From assembly GCA_947490145.1 (NCBI GenBank), contig CANLGD010000011.1:1-62419 (forward strand): 62,419 bases of DNA, given 5' to 3'. A program made the position numbers and the translations under genes. Below, in pieces: positions 8,783 to 18,083 of the stretch (position 1 is the stretch's first letter; every line of letters begins with the position of its first letter). Under the pieces are notes generated by a model. It was given only the letters and a program-made list of their open reading frames with translations. It did not search any database and was not told the origin of the DNA. This stretch comes from Flavobacteriia bacterium (GTDB lineage Bacteria > Bacteroidota > Bacteroidia > Flavobacteriales_D > Crocinitomicaceae).

Positions 8783-9775
8783 ATGAAAAAAATGTTCTTT
8801 TTCTCAATCTTTAGTTTTACAACTATGTTGACTTTTTCTCAAGAAGAAACTTCCGTACTTTTTATCGGGAACAGTTTTACTTTTATGAATAATATGCCTT
8901 TTATTTTTAAAGATATTGCTGAATCAAAAGGAAAACGAATGATTGTGGATACAGTTGTTGAAGGCGGAAAAGATTTTAATTATCATTCATCAAGACCAGA
9001 AACGTACGAAACAATTAAATCCAGAAAATGGGATTACATTGTGATTCAGGGACATAGCAATGAATTGGCTCAACCAGATTCTAAAGTTGATAAATTAACT
9101 TTCCCTTTTGCTAAAAAAATTGTGGATAGCATTCGTGAGAATAGTGAATGTACGCAAATTTTACTTTACATGACTTGGGGTTATAAAAATGGAAATTCAG
9201 GATGGGCACCAATTTCCACTTATGATTCTATGCAATATCGCATTAAAAATCAATACTTGCGTTTTGCCGATTTATTAAACGCACGAATTTCACCTGTTGG
9301 TGAAGTTTGGAAAACGATTAGAACAGATTACAAAGGAATTAATTTATACGATCCAGATAATCATCATCCAAGTTTAGAAGGTTCATATCTGTCTGCTTGT
9401 ACATTTTTTGCAAGTATTTTTGGCGAGAGTCCAATAAACAATGGTTCTGGAGCTTTGGTTGATGTGGCAACACGCCAAATTATTGAAATGAATGCTTCGC
9501 AAGTTGTACTTAACAACTTAAATCAATGGCGTTTTATTCCTAAGAAAGACCAACTTGAAACTGGTTTTGATTTGGTTCTAATGAATGATACTTTGAAATT
9601 AACAAATCGCTCAAAAAATGCAACTTGGTTGGAGTGGGATTTTGGAAATGGACATATTTCTACAGAAGAAGATCCAAGTTACTGCTATCCTGAAAAAGGG
9701 ACTTATGTGGTGAGTCAAAAAATTACAAATTCTTGTAAAAGCTCAATTTTGAAGAGGGAAATTACAATAAAATAG
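8783..9775 (+). CDS. Secreted SGNH-like hydrolase with C-terminal PKD domain
   Basis: A 330-residue protein with a signal peptide (about 1-19, ending TFSQ). The first ~230 residues resemble SGNH/GDSL esterases of the DUF4886 type: VLFIGNSFTF contains the nucleophile Ser31, YIVIQGHSNE is block III-like, and DNHHPSLEGSY carries the C-terminal His. Residues about 265-330 are a PKD-type beta domain (WLEWDFGNGHISTEEDPS and GTYVVSQKITN). No T9SS sorting domain follows the PKD, so it is probably periplasmic or released by an unknown route. The substrate, perhaps an esterified sugar, is unknown. It converges with the FG-GAP gene, 23 bases between the stops. Confidence 0.78.
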   Translation: MKKMFFFSIFSFTTMLTFSQEETSVLFIGNSFTFMNNMPFIFKDIAESKGKRMIVDTVVEGGKDFNYHSSRPETYETIKSRKWDYIVIQGHSNELAQPDSKVDKLTFPFAKKIVDSIRENSECTQILLYMTWGYKNGNSGWAPISTYDSMQYRIKNQYLRFADLLNARISPVGEVWKTIRTDYKGINLYDPDNHHPSLEGSYLSACTFFASIFGESPINNGSGALVDVATRQIIEMNASQVVLNNLNQWRFIPKKDQLETGFDLVLMNDTLKLTNRSKNATWLEWDFGNGHISTEEDPSYCYPEKGTYVVSQKITNSCKSSILKREITIK

Positions 9776-9798
9776 TTATAAATTATGAATAAGTATGT

Positions 9799-12054
9799 TC
9801 AATTTCTAGTTAACTTCTTACAATCTCCTCCAATTTTCAGGAAATAAATTCCCTTTGAAAAAGTTGAAATATTAATTTCAGTTACTAATTTATCTGATTC
9901 AAAAAGTTTTTCTCCTAATGAATTGTAAATTTGAATTTTGGTATTTTCATGGACGTTTTTATCACATTTTAGGTTAATAATTCCATCTGTTGGATTTGGA
10001 TAAATTTCAAAATCAATTTTTGTTTTTATAGACTTACTGAATCCTAAAGTGCTATTTTCAGTATGTTCTAAATGAAAAATACCACCTAAATCTCCTCCAA
10101 CAAATAAATCTAATTTTCCATCATTATCAATGTCATTAACAGAACAAGAACTGTAAGCTTCTGTTGAAATTCCTAAGAAATTTGCTGAAATCAGGTTAAA
10201 TGTATTTCCACTTTGAATGTTGTTTTTAATGTCGTCGTAAAATCTTAATTTACCATCAAAACCTCCTAACAAAAGTCGAATTGTATCTTGATATTTAAAA
10301 AAATGAGGCGTTGCATAACCTTCAGGTGTCGTTGTAGAAATGTCAATTCCTCCCAAAGTATCGTTTTTCAATTCAAAACTCGGAATATTTGTTGTTCCAA
10401 TATTTTCATAGTACAATATTTCTCCTGTTTTTTTACCTAAAATTAAATCCAATAATCCGTCTTCATTTAAATCAAAAAGCTGAGGAAAACAATAATTTTG
10501 TGCTGAAATAATATTCCCTAAATTATCAGTATAACTTGAAATTGGACTTGTAAAACTAAAGCCATTCCCTGCTCCTGCACTATTTTCCAAATAAATTAAT
10601 GTACCATTTTCTAAGCCCAAGAAAGCATCTTGATCGCCGTCAAAATCAACATCTCCAAAAGTAGGAACTGTTCTTAAACCCAATGATTGAGCAGTTAAAT
10701 TCAAAAAATCTGATTCTACAAAAGTGAAAAATGGTTCAGCTAATGTTCCTGTATTTCTAAAATTAGTTATTGTACTTTCCTTTGCTAAAGGCTCTTTATA
10801 ACGAAAGAAATTTGCAACAAAAAGGTCTTGTAAACCGTCGCCATTTTGATCAACAAAAATAGGAATTGAACCTGTTCCATTTTCGATCATTTCTTCTTGA
10901 AAATAACTTTTTGATTTGAACGAAAAATTCGGCAAATCACTTGTTCCTAAATTCTTATAAAAATAAATACTTTTTTCATTTTGGGAAATGTTTTTCGCAT
11001 TCGGAGCAACCAATAAATCTTTTTGATTATCAAAATCAACGTCAATATAAAAGGCTGCTGGAAAAATTGAAACATTTACTGGTGTCGTATTACTTGGAAA
11101 ATTTTCATCCAAACTAATCATTGCAGAATTCATATTCGATGCTGCTCCATCATTCAATAACAGTAACAAATTTCTCAAATTGACATCACCAAGCACAACA
11201 TCATAAACGCTAGAATTATCGTAATCTATAGCTAAAACTGTTGAACCAGCATGACGCGTTTCATTTTCAACAAAGTTTTCTGAATTAAGAGAAATAACAG
11301 AATTTTCTGCCAAAAGAGGGTTTGGTACATTTCCAGTTGTACATGGACTTGAAGTAGAATTTAAAACAACTTCACTCGTTATTGCGTCCTCAGTAAATTT
11401 ACCCCAACATTGATTTTTCAAAACAAAAATTAAAGAATCAGAATGATTATATAATTCTTGACTTTGATTTTGATGATATTCCAATCTTTCTCCTGAAATA
11501 TCAAAAGTCAAAACATCAATATCTCCATCAAAGTCAATATCTGTATATGATGGAATATCAGCAGAACTGACATATAAGTTAGAAATATCACCATTATAAT
11601 CAGAATTTAGAATTTCTTTTTCCAAAATCCAAGTTAAGCCATTTTGAAAATTTCCTGTATTCTTGTAAACCTTTACGCCGCCAATTCCATAGGTAAAAAT
11701 ATCATTTTTTCCGTCTAAATTGTAGTCCACAAGGGCAACTCGATTTTTTAAATCAGCAGGAAATAATGATTTTGCATTTTGAACAATTTGGTATTTTTTG
11801 TGTGCTCCAACAGTAATTTGCTTTAACAGACGAATGTTGTCACGGCTTCTATCAAAAATAAATAAGTCTTTATCTCCATCAAAATCATAATCAATTTCAG
11901 AAAATTGAGCGTAATTTAAACCTCCAGCCCAAGGATACAAAAGTGTATCTAAACCAACTTTTACTTTAATCGAATCATTGAAATCAAAAGAAAACTGCGC
12001 AAAACTTAATTTACTTAAAACTAAAAAGACTAGTACAAAAGAGTATTTTTTCAT
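9799..12054 (-). CDS. FG-GAP/VCBS-repeat protein with type A T9SS sorting domain
   Basis: A 751-residue secreted protein. Signal peptide: MKKYSFVLVFLVLSKLSFAQ. The body holds at least eight calcium-loop motifs typical of FG-GAP/VCBS beta-propeller blades (for example DYDFDGDKDLF, DIDFDGDIDVL, DQNGDGLQDLF, DVDFDGDQDAF, DIDNDGKLDLF). The last ~80 residues, beginning at IYPNPTDGIINL, are a type A C-terminal sorting domain, so the protein should cross the outer membrane through the type IX system and be anchored or released. The likely role is cell-surface binding; ligand unknown. A promoter lies immediately upstream of ATG 12054. Confidence 0.9.
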   Translation of the reverse strand: MKKYSFVLVFLVLSKLSFAQFSFDFNDSIKVKVGLDTLLYPWAGGLNYAQFSEIDYDFDGDKDLFIFDRSRDNIRLLKQITVGAHKKYQIVQNAKSLFPADLKNRVALVDYNLDGKNDIFTYGIGGVKVYKNTGNFQNGLTWILEKEILNSDYNGDISNLYVSSADIPSYTDIDFDGDIDVLTFDISGERLEYHQNQSQELYNHSDSLIFVLKNQCWGKFTEDAITSEVVLNSTSSPCTTGNVPNPLLAENSVISLNSENFVENETRHAGSTVLAIDYDNSSVYDVVLGDVNLRNLLLLLNDGAASNMNSAMISLDENFPSNTTPVNVSIFPAAFYIDVDFDNQKDLLVAPNAKNISQNEKSIYFYKNLGTSDLPNFSFKSKSYFQEEMIENGTGSIPIFVDQNGDGLQDLFVANFFRYKEPLAKESTITNFRNTGTLAEPFFTFVESDFLNLTAQSLGLRTVPTFGDVDFDGDQDAFLGLENGTLIYLENSAGAGNGFSFTSPISSYTDNLGNIISAQNYCFPQLFDLNEDGLLDLILGKKTGEILYYENIGTTNIPSFELKNDTLGGIDISTTTPEGYATPHFFKYQDTIRLLLGGFDGKLRFYDDIKNNIQSGNTFNLISANFLGISTEAYSSCSVNDIDNDGKLDLFVGGDLGGIFHLEHTENSTLGFSKSIKTKIDFEIYPNPTDGIINLKCDKNVHENTKIQIYNSLGEKLFESDKLVTEINISTFSKGIYFLKIGGDCKKLTRN

Positions 12055-12060
12055 GTGAAG

Positions 12061-12090
12061 TAAAGTTATGAAAAAAGATTAATTCTACAA
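12061..12090 (-). promoter_or_regulatory. Promoter of the FG-GAP gene
   Basis: On the minus strand TTG (12090-12088), 19 bases, then TAACTTTA (12068-12061), seven of eight matches to TAnnTTTG. The box ends only six bases before ATG 12054, so the transcript would have almost no leader. Confidence 0.5.
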
Positions 12091-12099
12091 AATCAATCT

Positions 12100-12510
12100 T
12101 CATTTTTTTGAAAAATATTCCAAGGCCAAATCGTAACTTTTTAATCCAAAACCAAAAATGCAACCAATACACACTGAAGAAAGTAAGGAAACATGTCTAA
12201 AATCTTCTCGTTGCATCACATTTGAAATATGCACTTCAATAACTGGGGTAGAAATGGATGAAATACAATCTCGAATTGCAACACTTGTATGAGTGTATCC
12301 GCCGGCGTTTATAATGATTCCGTCAGCTTTTGAAATTTGCAATTTATCGATAATTTCTCCTTCAATGTTCGATTGAAAATATTCCAAATCAAGTGAAAAT
12401 TTTGCTTTTAATTCTTCAAAATAGTGTTCAAAAGTTTGATTACCGTATATTTGTGGCTCACGAGTTCCTATTAAATTCAAATTTGGACCGTTGAGAATTA
12501 AAATTTTCAT
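12100..12510 (-). CDS. aroQ: Type II 3-dehydroquinate dehydratase
   Basis: A 136-residue type II dehydroquinase, slightly shorter than the usual ~145. It dehydrates 3-dehydroquinate to 3-dehydroshikimate in aromatic amino acid synthesis, in the cytoplasm. Visible: ILNGPNLNLIGTREPQIYG with catalytic Tyr22, QSNIEGEIID, INAGGYTHTSVAIRD and the active-site His94 in IEVHISN. The start codon is separated from the divergent xerD start by only two bases, so promoter sequence for each gene must lie in or beside the other gene. Confidence 0.96.
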   Translation of the reverse strand: MKILILNGPNLNLIGTREPQIYGNQTFEHYFEELKAKFSLDLEYFQSNIEGEIIDKLQISKADGIIINAGGYTHTSVAIRDCISSISTPVIEVHISNVMQREDFRHVSLLSSVCIGCIFGFGLKSYDLALEYFSKK

Positions 12511-12512
12511 AA

Positions 12513-13415
12513 ATGACTGTTTGGGAGCGCTATATTAAACAATTTATTTCATATTTAAAAATCGAAAAAGGATTATCAGAAAATTCCATGTTGGCTTACC
12601 AGCGCGATGTTCTAAAATTAAGAGATTATTCAGAAGATTTTAATTTAGAAGTCAAAAATATCAAGCTCAAAGATTTACAAAATTTCATAAATGATTTAAA
12701 TGAATTAGGCCTTGCTGCAAGAAGTCAAGCCAGAATTTTATCAGGAATCAGGCAATTTTTCACATTTTTAATTTTGGAAGATGAATTGACTGAAGATCCA
12801 TCCGAATTGCTGGAAATGCCTAAAATTGGAATGAAATTGCCTGAGGTTTTGGATGTTGAAGAGATCGAGGCACTTTTGAATGTAATTGATTTAAGTAAAA
12901 ATGAAGGACATCGTAACAAAGCCATTATAGAAACCCTTTATAGTTGTGGTTTGCGTGTTTCAGAATTAGTGAATTTGAAATTTTCTGATATTTATTTTGA
13001 TGAGGGATTTATTCGTGTTCTTGGAAAAGGAAATAAACAAAGATTAGTACCAGTAAGTGAGCAAGTTGAAAAAGAAATAAATTTATACGCAAAAAATATT
13101 CGGAATCATCAAACTGTAAAATCTGGCAATGAAAACATTGTATTTTTGAATCGCAGAGGTTCGAGATTAACGCGTGAAATGATTTTTATCATTGTAAAAG
13201 ATTTGGCCAAAGAAATTGGCTTGAATAAATCAATTAGTCCTCATACTTTTAGACATTCGTTCGCTACACATTTGATCGAGGGAGGAGCAAATTTACGTGC
13301 AATTCAAGAAATGTTGGGACATGAATCAATAACAACAACCGAGATTTACACTCATTTAGATCAGCGATTTTTACGAGAAGCAATATTGAGTTTTCATCCT
13401 AGAAATAAGAAATAA
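12513..13415 (+). CDS. xerD: Site-specific tyrosine recombinase XerD
   Basis: A 300-residue Xer recombinase, the standard length, that resolves chromosome dimers at dif together with XerC. The N-terminal SAM-like core-binding domain spans about 5-90 and the catalytic domain 105-290. All catalytic residues are visible: Arg148 in SCGLRVSELV, Lys172 in GKGNKQR, His244 and Arg247 in HTFRHSFATH, His270 in MLGHESI and the nucleophile Tyr279 in TEIYTH. Its length and residues fit the chromosomal Xer enzyme rather than an integrase of a mobile element. The gene is divergent from aroQ with a 2-base gap and converges with cutC with a 1-base gap. Confidence 0.94.
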   Translation: MTVWERYIKQFISYLKIEKGLSENSMLAYQRDVLKLRDYSEDFNLEVKNIKLKDLQNFINDLNELGLAARSQARILSGIRQFFTFLILEDELTEDPSELLEMPKIGMKLPEVLDVEEIEALLNVIDLSKNEGHRNKAIIETLYSCGLRVSELVNLKFSDIYFDEGFIRVLGKGNKQRLVPVSEQVEKEINLYAKNIRNHQTVKSGNENIVFLNRRGSRLTREMIFIIVKDLAKEIGLNKSISPHTFRHSFATHLIEGGANLRAIQEMLGHESITTTEIYTHLDQRFLREAILSFHPRNKK

Positions 13416-13416
13416 A

Positions 13417-14115
13417 TTATTCGATTCCATTTAAAATTCCTTTTATTTTTTCTCTGTTTGGAAGTAGGATTTTTTCACTAAAAAGAGATTCTTTATCAGC
13501 TGATTTAAATTCGGTTCCAGAAAAATGAATGGCATCAGGTTTTGATAAGTTGATTATTTTTGAAATATTTTCAGCATTTATTCGACCTCCAAGCATAATA
13601 TCAATGCGATTTTTTGCTTTTGAAATTAATTTTTGAATAGTTTCTATTCCTTCCAACACGGTTTTTTTTCCACCAGAAGTAAGAATACGTTTAAATCCCA
13701 AATCAATCAGTTTTTCAATTTCATTTACTGGATTTTTCAAATCATCAAATGCCCTGTGAAAGGTTAATTCAAGGTTTGGAAAATTTGACTTAATTTCAGC
13801 CATAAAGGCTAAATCAATTTTATTTTTTGGATTTATTGCGCCAACAACTAGTCCATGAATTCCAAGCTTTACAGAATTTTCCATGTCCTTTAACATGATT
13901 TTTTTTTCTAAATCTGAGTAAATAAATCCACCTGCTTTGCAGCGAATTAAGGCATGAGTTGCGAAACTATTAAAACTTAATGCAAATTCTTGAAAGCCTA
14001 GGGAAGGAGTTAAGCCTCCAAGTTCTATGCTTTGACACAATTCAACTCGATCAAACTTAAATTCATTTGCTAGCAAAAGAGCTTCAATTGACGAAGAACA
14101 CAATTCAATTTTCAT
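13417..14115 (-). CDS. cutC: Copper homeostasis protein CutC
   Basis: A 232-residue CutC-family protein with a TIM-barrel fold, near the usual 240-250. Signatures: RVELCQSIELGGLTPSLG, LTFHRAFDDLKNP, KRILTSGGKKTVLEGIE and IMLGGRINAENI. The family has been linked to copper tolerance, though the biochemical function is unresolved. The start overlaps the end of the upstream O-antigen-ligase-like gene by 11 bases, suggesting cotranscription without obvious functional connection. Confidence 0.92.
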   Translation of the reverse strand: MKIELCSSSIEALLLANEFKFDRVELCQSIELGGLTPSLGFQEFALSFNSFATHALIRCKAGGFIYSDLEKKIMLKDMENSVKLGIHGLVVGAINPKNKIDLAFMAEIKSNFPNLELTFHRAFDDLKNPVNEIEKLIDLGFKRILTSGGKKTVLEGIETIQKLISKAKNRIDIMLGGRINAENISKIINLSKPDAIHFSGTEFKSADKESLFSEKILLPNREKIKGILNGIE

Positions 14116-15670
14116 TGCTCTTAATTTTAGATTTTAATAAATGATTTGAACTTATAAAAATTCCAAAAAATAAGGCAAAAAATGTTGCTCCCATTTGAGT
14201 TTCCAGGGTGTCTTCACTTAAAAAAGAAACTAATATGATAACTAAAAATAAAATTGCTGCTAATGATTTTTCTTTTAAAAAGAGTTTGAATGAAAATACA
14301 AAAAGTAGGACAAAAATTATTCCCCCTATTATTCCAAAACTTATAAAATAACTCAATATCTGATTGTGTGTTCTAAGTCTATTTTCTTCTTTTAATTTTG
14401 AGTTTGTTTTTTCGTAATAGGCATTAAATTCATCTTGTATATCTCCAGATCCAACTCCTAAAAGCCAATTTGTTTTGAAAATTGAAATTCCTGCTTTTAC
14501 ATATTCAACTCTCTGAAGAATTGTTTTTCCATTTGGATCTTCGTCGCTAAATTCATTTTTTAAGGTATTTATTCGATGGAAAAAGCCTTCGTCCTCATCT
14601 TTGAAATTGGTAATTCCATTTTCAATTTTATGAATGTCTGATATATTTAATGATTGAAATCCAAGTGAATCTTTCGTCAAACCTTTAGATGCCATGTATT
14701 TCAAAAGATAATAATATTTATGTGAATTTACATTGTAATCACTAATTCGAACCTTGGAAACTTTATACCATTCTTTTAAAAGTTCTGGTCTGCAAATGTT
14801 TACAAAGACAAAATTTCCATTTATGAAGTAATTTGAATTCAAATCATGTTCATATAAATTTCCATTAGCCGTAATAACTTTTAATTCTGACTGAACGGGT
14901 TTCTTTGAGTTTTTATTTAAATCATTTGAAATTTTATAAACTAAAAAAAAAGTAAATAGAAAAATAACTGAAAGCAAAATGAGATAAATACGCTTCTTAC
15001 TTGAAAATTTAATTTGAAAAAATAAGCTAACGAATAACATTCCAACTAGGGCTAAATAACTGCTGAAAACCTCTGAAAAATAAGTGTAAGTTAGAAACCA
15101 AATAATTAATACTATTGGAATTGTTTTATACTTTAATTCTGCTGATTTTAACCAGAAGATAGATAAAACAAGCCCAAATAATATCATTAATCCGAAACGG
15201 ATATGTGAAATAAAGAAAGATAAATTACGAATGTCATCATATGCAATTTTTCTCCAGGCGTAATAGGAAATAAAATTTAAGGCAGAAATTACTGTTAAAC
15301 TGGTTAAAAAAAGTGCAAATATTAAAAATAAATCTTTTTTACTTTTTAATGGTTTTAAGATGAAAACTAAGGTTATTATATATAATGGAAGTTTTGAATT
15401 GAGGTCTTTTAGAAAAAAACTGGTGTTTTCAGACCAAAAAAAACTTAATAAATGAATCGCTAAAAATACAAAAAGGACTTGTATTAATTTACTTTTTTTA
15501 ATTGCTTCCTTATATTTTTTGTAATTAAAATCAAATAAAACTAAAGCAAAAAGAAGCATTGTTGCAATTGACAAAATAACCTTATTAAACGTAATGCCAA
15601 TCGCTAATGCCGAATATGCAAGAACTAAAATTAGGTAAACACGTTTTTCTCCAAGTAATCTTGAAAGCAT
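14105..15670 (-). CDS. O-antigen ligase / Wzy-like membrane protein
   Basis: A 521-residue inner-membrane protein with about ten to eleven hydrophobic segments. A large hydrophilic loop (about residues 255-440) near the C-terminus carries the pattern typical of the O-antigen ligase (Wzy_C/WaaL) family: WLLGVGSGDIQDEFNAYY and RLRTHNQILSYFISFGIIGG, with the conserved His of the loop. Such proteins join or polymerise lipid-linked glycans on the periplasmic face. No other glycan genes lie nearby. The loop is longer than in many family members. Ligase and polymerase cannot be told apart from sequence alone. Confidence 0.8.
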   Translation of the reverse strand: MLSRLLGEKRVYLILVLAYSALAIGITFNKVILSIATMLLFALVLFDFNYKKYKEAIKKSKLIQVLFVFLAIHLLSFFWSENTSFFLKDLNSKLPLYIITLVFILKPLKSKKDLFLIFALFLTSLTVISALNFISYYAWRKIAYDDIRNLSFFISHIRFGLMILFGLVLSIFWLKSAELKYKTIPIVLIIWFLTYTYFSEVFSSYLALVGMLFVSLFFQIKFSSKKRIYLILLSVIFLFTFFLVYKISNDLNKNSKKPVQSELKVITANGNLYEHDLNSNYFINGNFVFVNICRPELLKEWYKVSKVRISDYNVNSHKYYYLLKYMASKGLTKDSLGFQSLNISDIHKIENGITNFKDEDEGFFHRINTLKNEFSDEDPNGKTILQRVEYVKAGISIFKTNWLLGVGSGDIQDEFNAYYEKTNSKLKEENRLRTHNQILSYFISFGIIGGIIFVLLFVFSFKLFLKEKSLAAILFLVIILVSFLSEDTLETQMGATFFALFFGIFISSNHLLKSKIKSNEN

Positions 15671-15816
15671 AAAGTTTATTTTTATAATTCGAATGTAAGC
15701 TTGAATTTTAAAGTTTTATTTTTAGACGCTTTTGTTTTAAATTTTTAGTTAGTCTTTGCTAATCATAGAAAACTTAAAGCAACAACAAATTAGAGCTTTA
15801 AAAAAAATCTCAACGC

Positions 15817-17472
15817 TTATTTTTTCAAAATAGTATTATACTCGTTGACTTTTTTTAGTAATTCAATTGAGGTCTTTACATATTCATCGTTTCGAAAAGA
15901 ATCAACAGCTCTTCCTTTTTGGAAATAATAACGAGAAACAATCTCATTTTCTATAATTTCTTTAATTTCAGGTTTGAATTTTTCTAAATCTCGTTCTTTT
16001 GAAGGTGTTACTTTTTGTAAAAGAGCATCGTATTCGGATTTTACATCATCATAATATCCCTCATCAATTGCCGTTTTTTTCATTTTTTTCAGCATTTCCT
16101 CTGAAGCAGTTGAATAATTAAATGTATCTTTTAATGACATTGCCTTGAAAATCGAATAATCTTCGTCTGACAGCGCAAATTTCCCAGCCTCAGCAATTAT
16201 TTTGTTCTTAAAATAGAAATCAGTAGCATAATTAAAAACCAAATTATTTCCAACCAACATAGCTGTTAAACGACTAAATTCTCTTTCTTCAACTTTAACA
16301 TCTGGCTCGATTCCTCTTCCATCAATTACATCTCTTCCATTAACTGTTTTGAAAATTTTAATCAATGAATCTGGAATTTCTTTTGGTCTCTCGTCCTCTG
16401 ATTTTTCATAATATTCTAATTTTTGAACGCATCTTCCTGATGGAGTATAATATTTTGCAATTGTCAATTTTAGTTTTGAACCATATTTTAAATCGTATGT
16501 TCTTTGAACCAAGCCTTTCCCATAGGATGTATTTCCAACAATAACTGCTCTATCTAAATCTTGTAAACTTCCTGCAACAATTTCACTCGCAGAAGCCGAA
16601 CCTTCATCAACTAAAACTACCAATGGTATTGAGACATCAATAGGTGCTTCCAAAGTTTTGTAAACACGATTTTCTTCTTGAACTCGACCTCTTGTAGTTA
16701 CAACAACTTGATCTTTTTTGACAAATAGATTTACGATTTTTACTGCTTCAATTAGCAAACCTCCGCCGTTTCCTCGTAAATCTAAAATCAATTCTTTCAG
16801 ACCCTTTGATTGCAAATCTAGCAAGGCTTTTTTAACATCGGAACTTGCAGTTTGCGTAAAGCTATTTAATTTTATGTAACCGACAGTTTCGTTTAACATT
16901 CCTGAAAAAGGAACATCTTCCAATTTAATTTCTGCTCTAGTTATTGGAATAGTAATTTCTTCTTTATTGTTTCTCAGAACTTTTACTTGAATAGTTGAGC
17001 CTTTGGGACCTTTCAATGAAGAAGAAACTTCATCGCTTGGTTTAGCTTTCATATTTTTTCCATCTATTTCCAAAATCTTATCTCCAGCAAGAAGTCCAGA
17101 TTTTTGTGCAGGATTACCTTCGTAAGGCTCTGCAATATATGTAAAATCTCCTATTTTTCTAATTAATGAGCCAATTCCTCCATATTCTCCAGTCGTCATC
17201 AAACGGTAATCTTCCATATTGGATTCATGATAATAAACCGTATAAGGATCTAAACCTTTAAGCATGGCATCAATTGCGTCTTTTGACATTTTACCAACTT
17301 TTGGTTCGTCAACAAAATACATTTCTAGGTGCTGATGAATTAAATCCATCAATTCCATGCTTTTAATCAATTCAAAGCCATTTGATTGCGCTTGAACTCT
17401 GTTTTGAAATGAAATAACTAAACTTACAATAAATGTTAATTTGATTAACGATGTTTTGATGTTTGATGTCAT
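15817..17472 (-). CDS. S41-family C-terminal processing peptidase with PDZ domain
   Basis: A 551-residue exported serine protease of the CtpA/Prc family. A signal peptide (about 1-28, ending VQAQ) leads to the periplasm. A PDZ domain spans about 90-170 (GGIGSLIRKIGDFTYIAEPY, GLLAGDKILEIDGK). The catalytic domain (about 180-385) holds the serine motif DEGSASASEIVAGSL (291-303) and the general base Lys319 in GNTSYGKGLVQ. The last ~130 residues are a helical tail common in Bacteroidota homologues. Its start overlaps the rnpA stop by four bases, so it is translated from the rnpA transcript. Confidence 0.93.
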   Translation of the reverse strand: MTSNIKTSLIKLTFIVSLVISFQNRVQAQSNGFELIKSMELMDLIHQHLEMYFVDEPKVGKMSKDAIDAMLKGLDPYTVYYHESNMEDYRLMTTGEYGGIGSLIRKIGDFTYIAEPYEGNPAQKSGLLAGDKILEIDGKNMKAKPSDEVSSSLKGPKGSTIQVKVLRNNKEEITIPITRAEIKLEDVPFSGMLNETVGYIKLNSFTQTASSDVKKALLDLQSKGLKELILDLRGNGGGLLIEAVKIVNLFVKKDQVVVTTRGRVQEENRVYKTLEAPIDVSIPLVVLVDEGSASASEIVAGSLQDLDRAVIVGNTSYGKGLVQRTYDLKYGSKLKLTIAKYYTPSGRCVQKLEYYEKSEDERPKEIPDSLIKIFKTVNGRDVIDGRGIEPDVKVEEREFSRLTAMLVGNNLVFNYATDFYFKNKIIAEAGKFALSDEDYSIFKAMSLKDTFNYSTASEEMLKKMKKTAIDEGYYDDVKSEYDALLQKVTPSKERDLEKFKPEIKEIIENEIVSRYYFQKGRAVDSFRNDEYVKTSIELLKKVNEYNTILKK

Positions 17473-17879
17473 AATACTATTTTATCTATTTTTTTGTCTT
17501 TTCTTAATTCACTTACCAACTTAGTAAACAAAAGTTCAATTTTATTTTCTAAAACGGTATATTTCATTTCTTCTTTATTGGTATAAACTAAAAATAAAGC
17601 AATTTGTCTCTTTTCTGCTAGTAAAAAGTCTTCCAAAATTAATTTTTTCTTTCGAAATACTTCACGCATCAATCTTTTTATGCGATTTCGATCATGTGCC
17701 TTTCTAAAAATTCTTTTTGGTGCAGATATTACTACTTGAAAAGATTTTTTTGTGGGAAGTTCAATTTCACCATACGTTGCAATAAAGGGAAATTGTTTAA
17801 CGGTTTTTTTCTTTTCAAATAAGAATTCAATTGTTTTTTTGCTACACAATTTGTATTCTTTACCAAAAGTTTGATTCAT
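17469..17879 (-). CDS. rnpA: Ribonuclease P protein component
   Basis: A 136-residue RNase P protein that helps the catalytic RNA mature tRNA 5' ends. Signatures: FGKEYKLCSKKTIEFLFEKKKTVKQFPF near the N-terminus split over the first helix and strand, and the family motif around HDRNRIKRLMREVFR (about residues 60-74). It is very basic. Here it precedes an S41 protease gene with a 4-base overlap instead of the rpmH neighbour familiar from other phyla. Confidence 0.95.
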   Translation of the reverse strand: MNQTFGKEYKLCSKKTIEFLFEKKKTVKQFPFIATYGEIELPTKKSFQVVISAPKRIFRKAHDRNRIKRLMREVFRKKKLILEDFLLAEKRQIALFLVYTNKEEMKYTVLENKIELLFTKLVSELRKDKKIDKIVL

Positions 17880-17928
17880 TTGTTAGCTGTGAAATTTCCA
17901 GTAAATTGTTTATTGTTATACTTCGACA

Positions 17929-17936
17929 CAAAAATA
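17929..17936 (-). promoter_or_regulatory. Possible -7 box for rnpA-S41
   Basis: Minus-strand TATTTTTG (matches TAnnTTTG) lies 49 bases before the rnpA ATG. No TTG is seen at the right distance, so this is tentative. Confidence 0.3.
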
Positions 17937-18053
17937 ACAAAAAGTAGAAATAAATACTAAATTTTAGCGAAAATTGGGATTATTTTGTAAAAATATTCTC
18001 AATCTAAAAATTATCGCATGAAAGTGGTTATTTAGTAAAATGAAAAATATAAT

Positions 18054-18061
18054 TACCTTTG
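18054..18061 (+). promoter_or_regulatory. Possible -7 box for the HD-domain gene
   Basis: TACCTTTG fits TAnnTTTG and lies 22 bases before the GTG start at 18084. A clear TTG is lacking upstream. Confidence 0.4.
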
Positions 18062-18083
18062 CTACAATATAAAAATCAAGCAA

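Noticed and set aside
12513-13415. Tyrosine recombinase as a sign of an integrated mobile element
   Set aside because: Length, all motifs and the housekeeping neighbourhood match chromosomal XerD; no attachment sites or phage genes are nearby.
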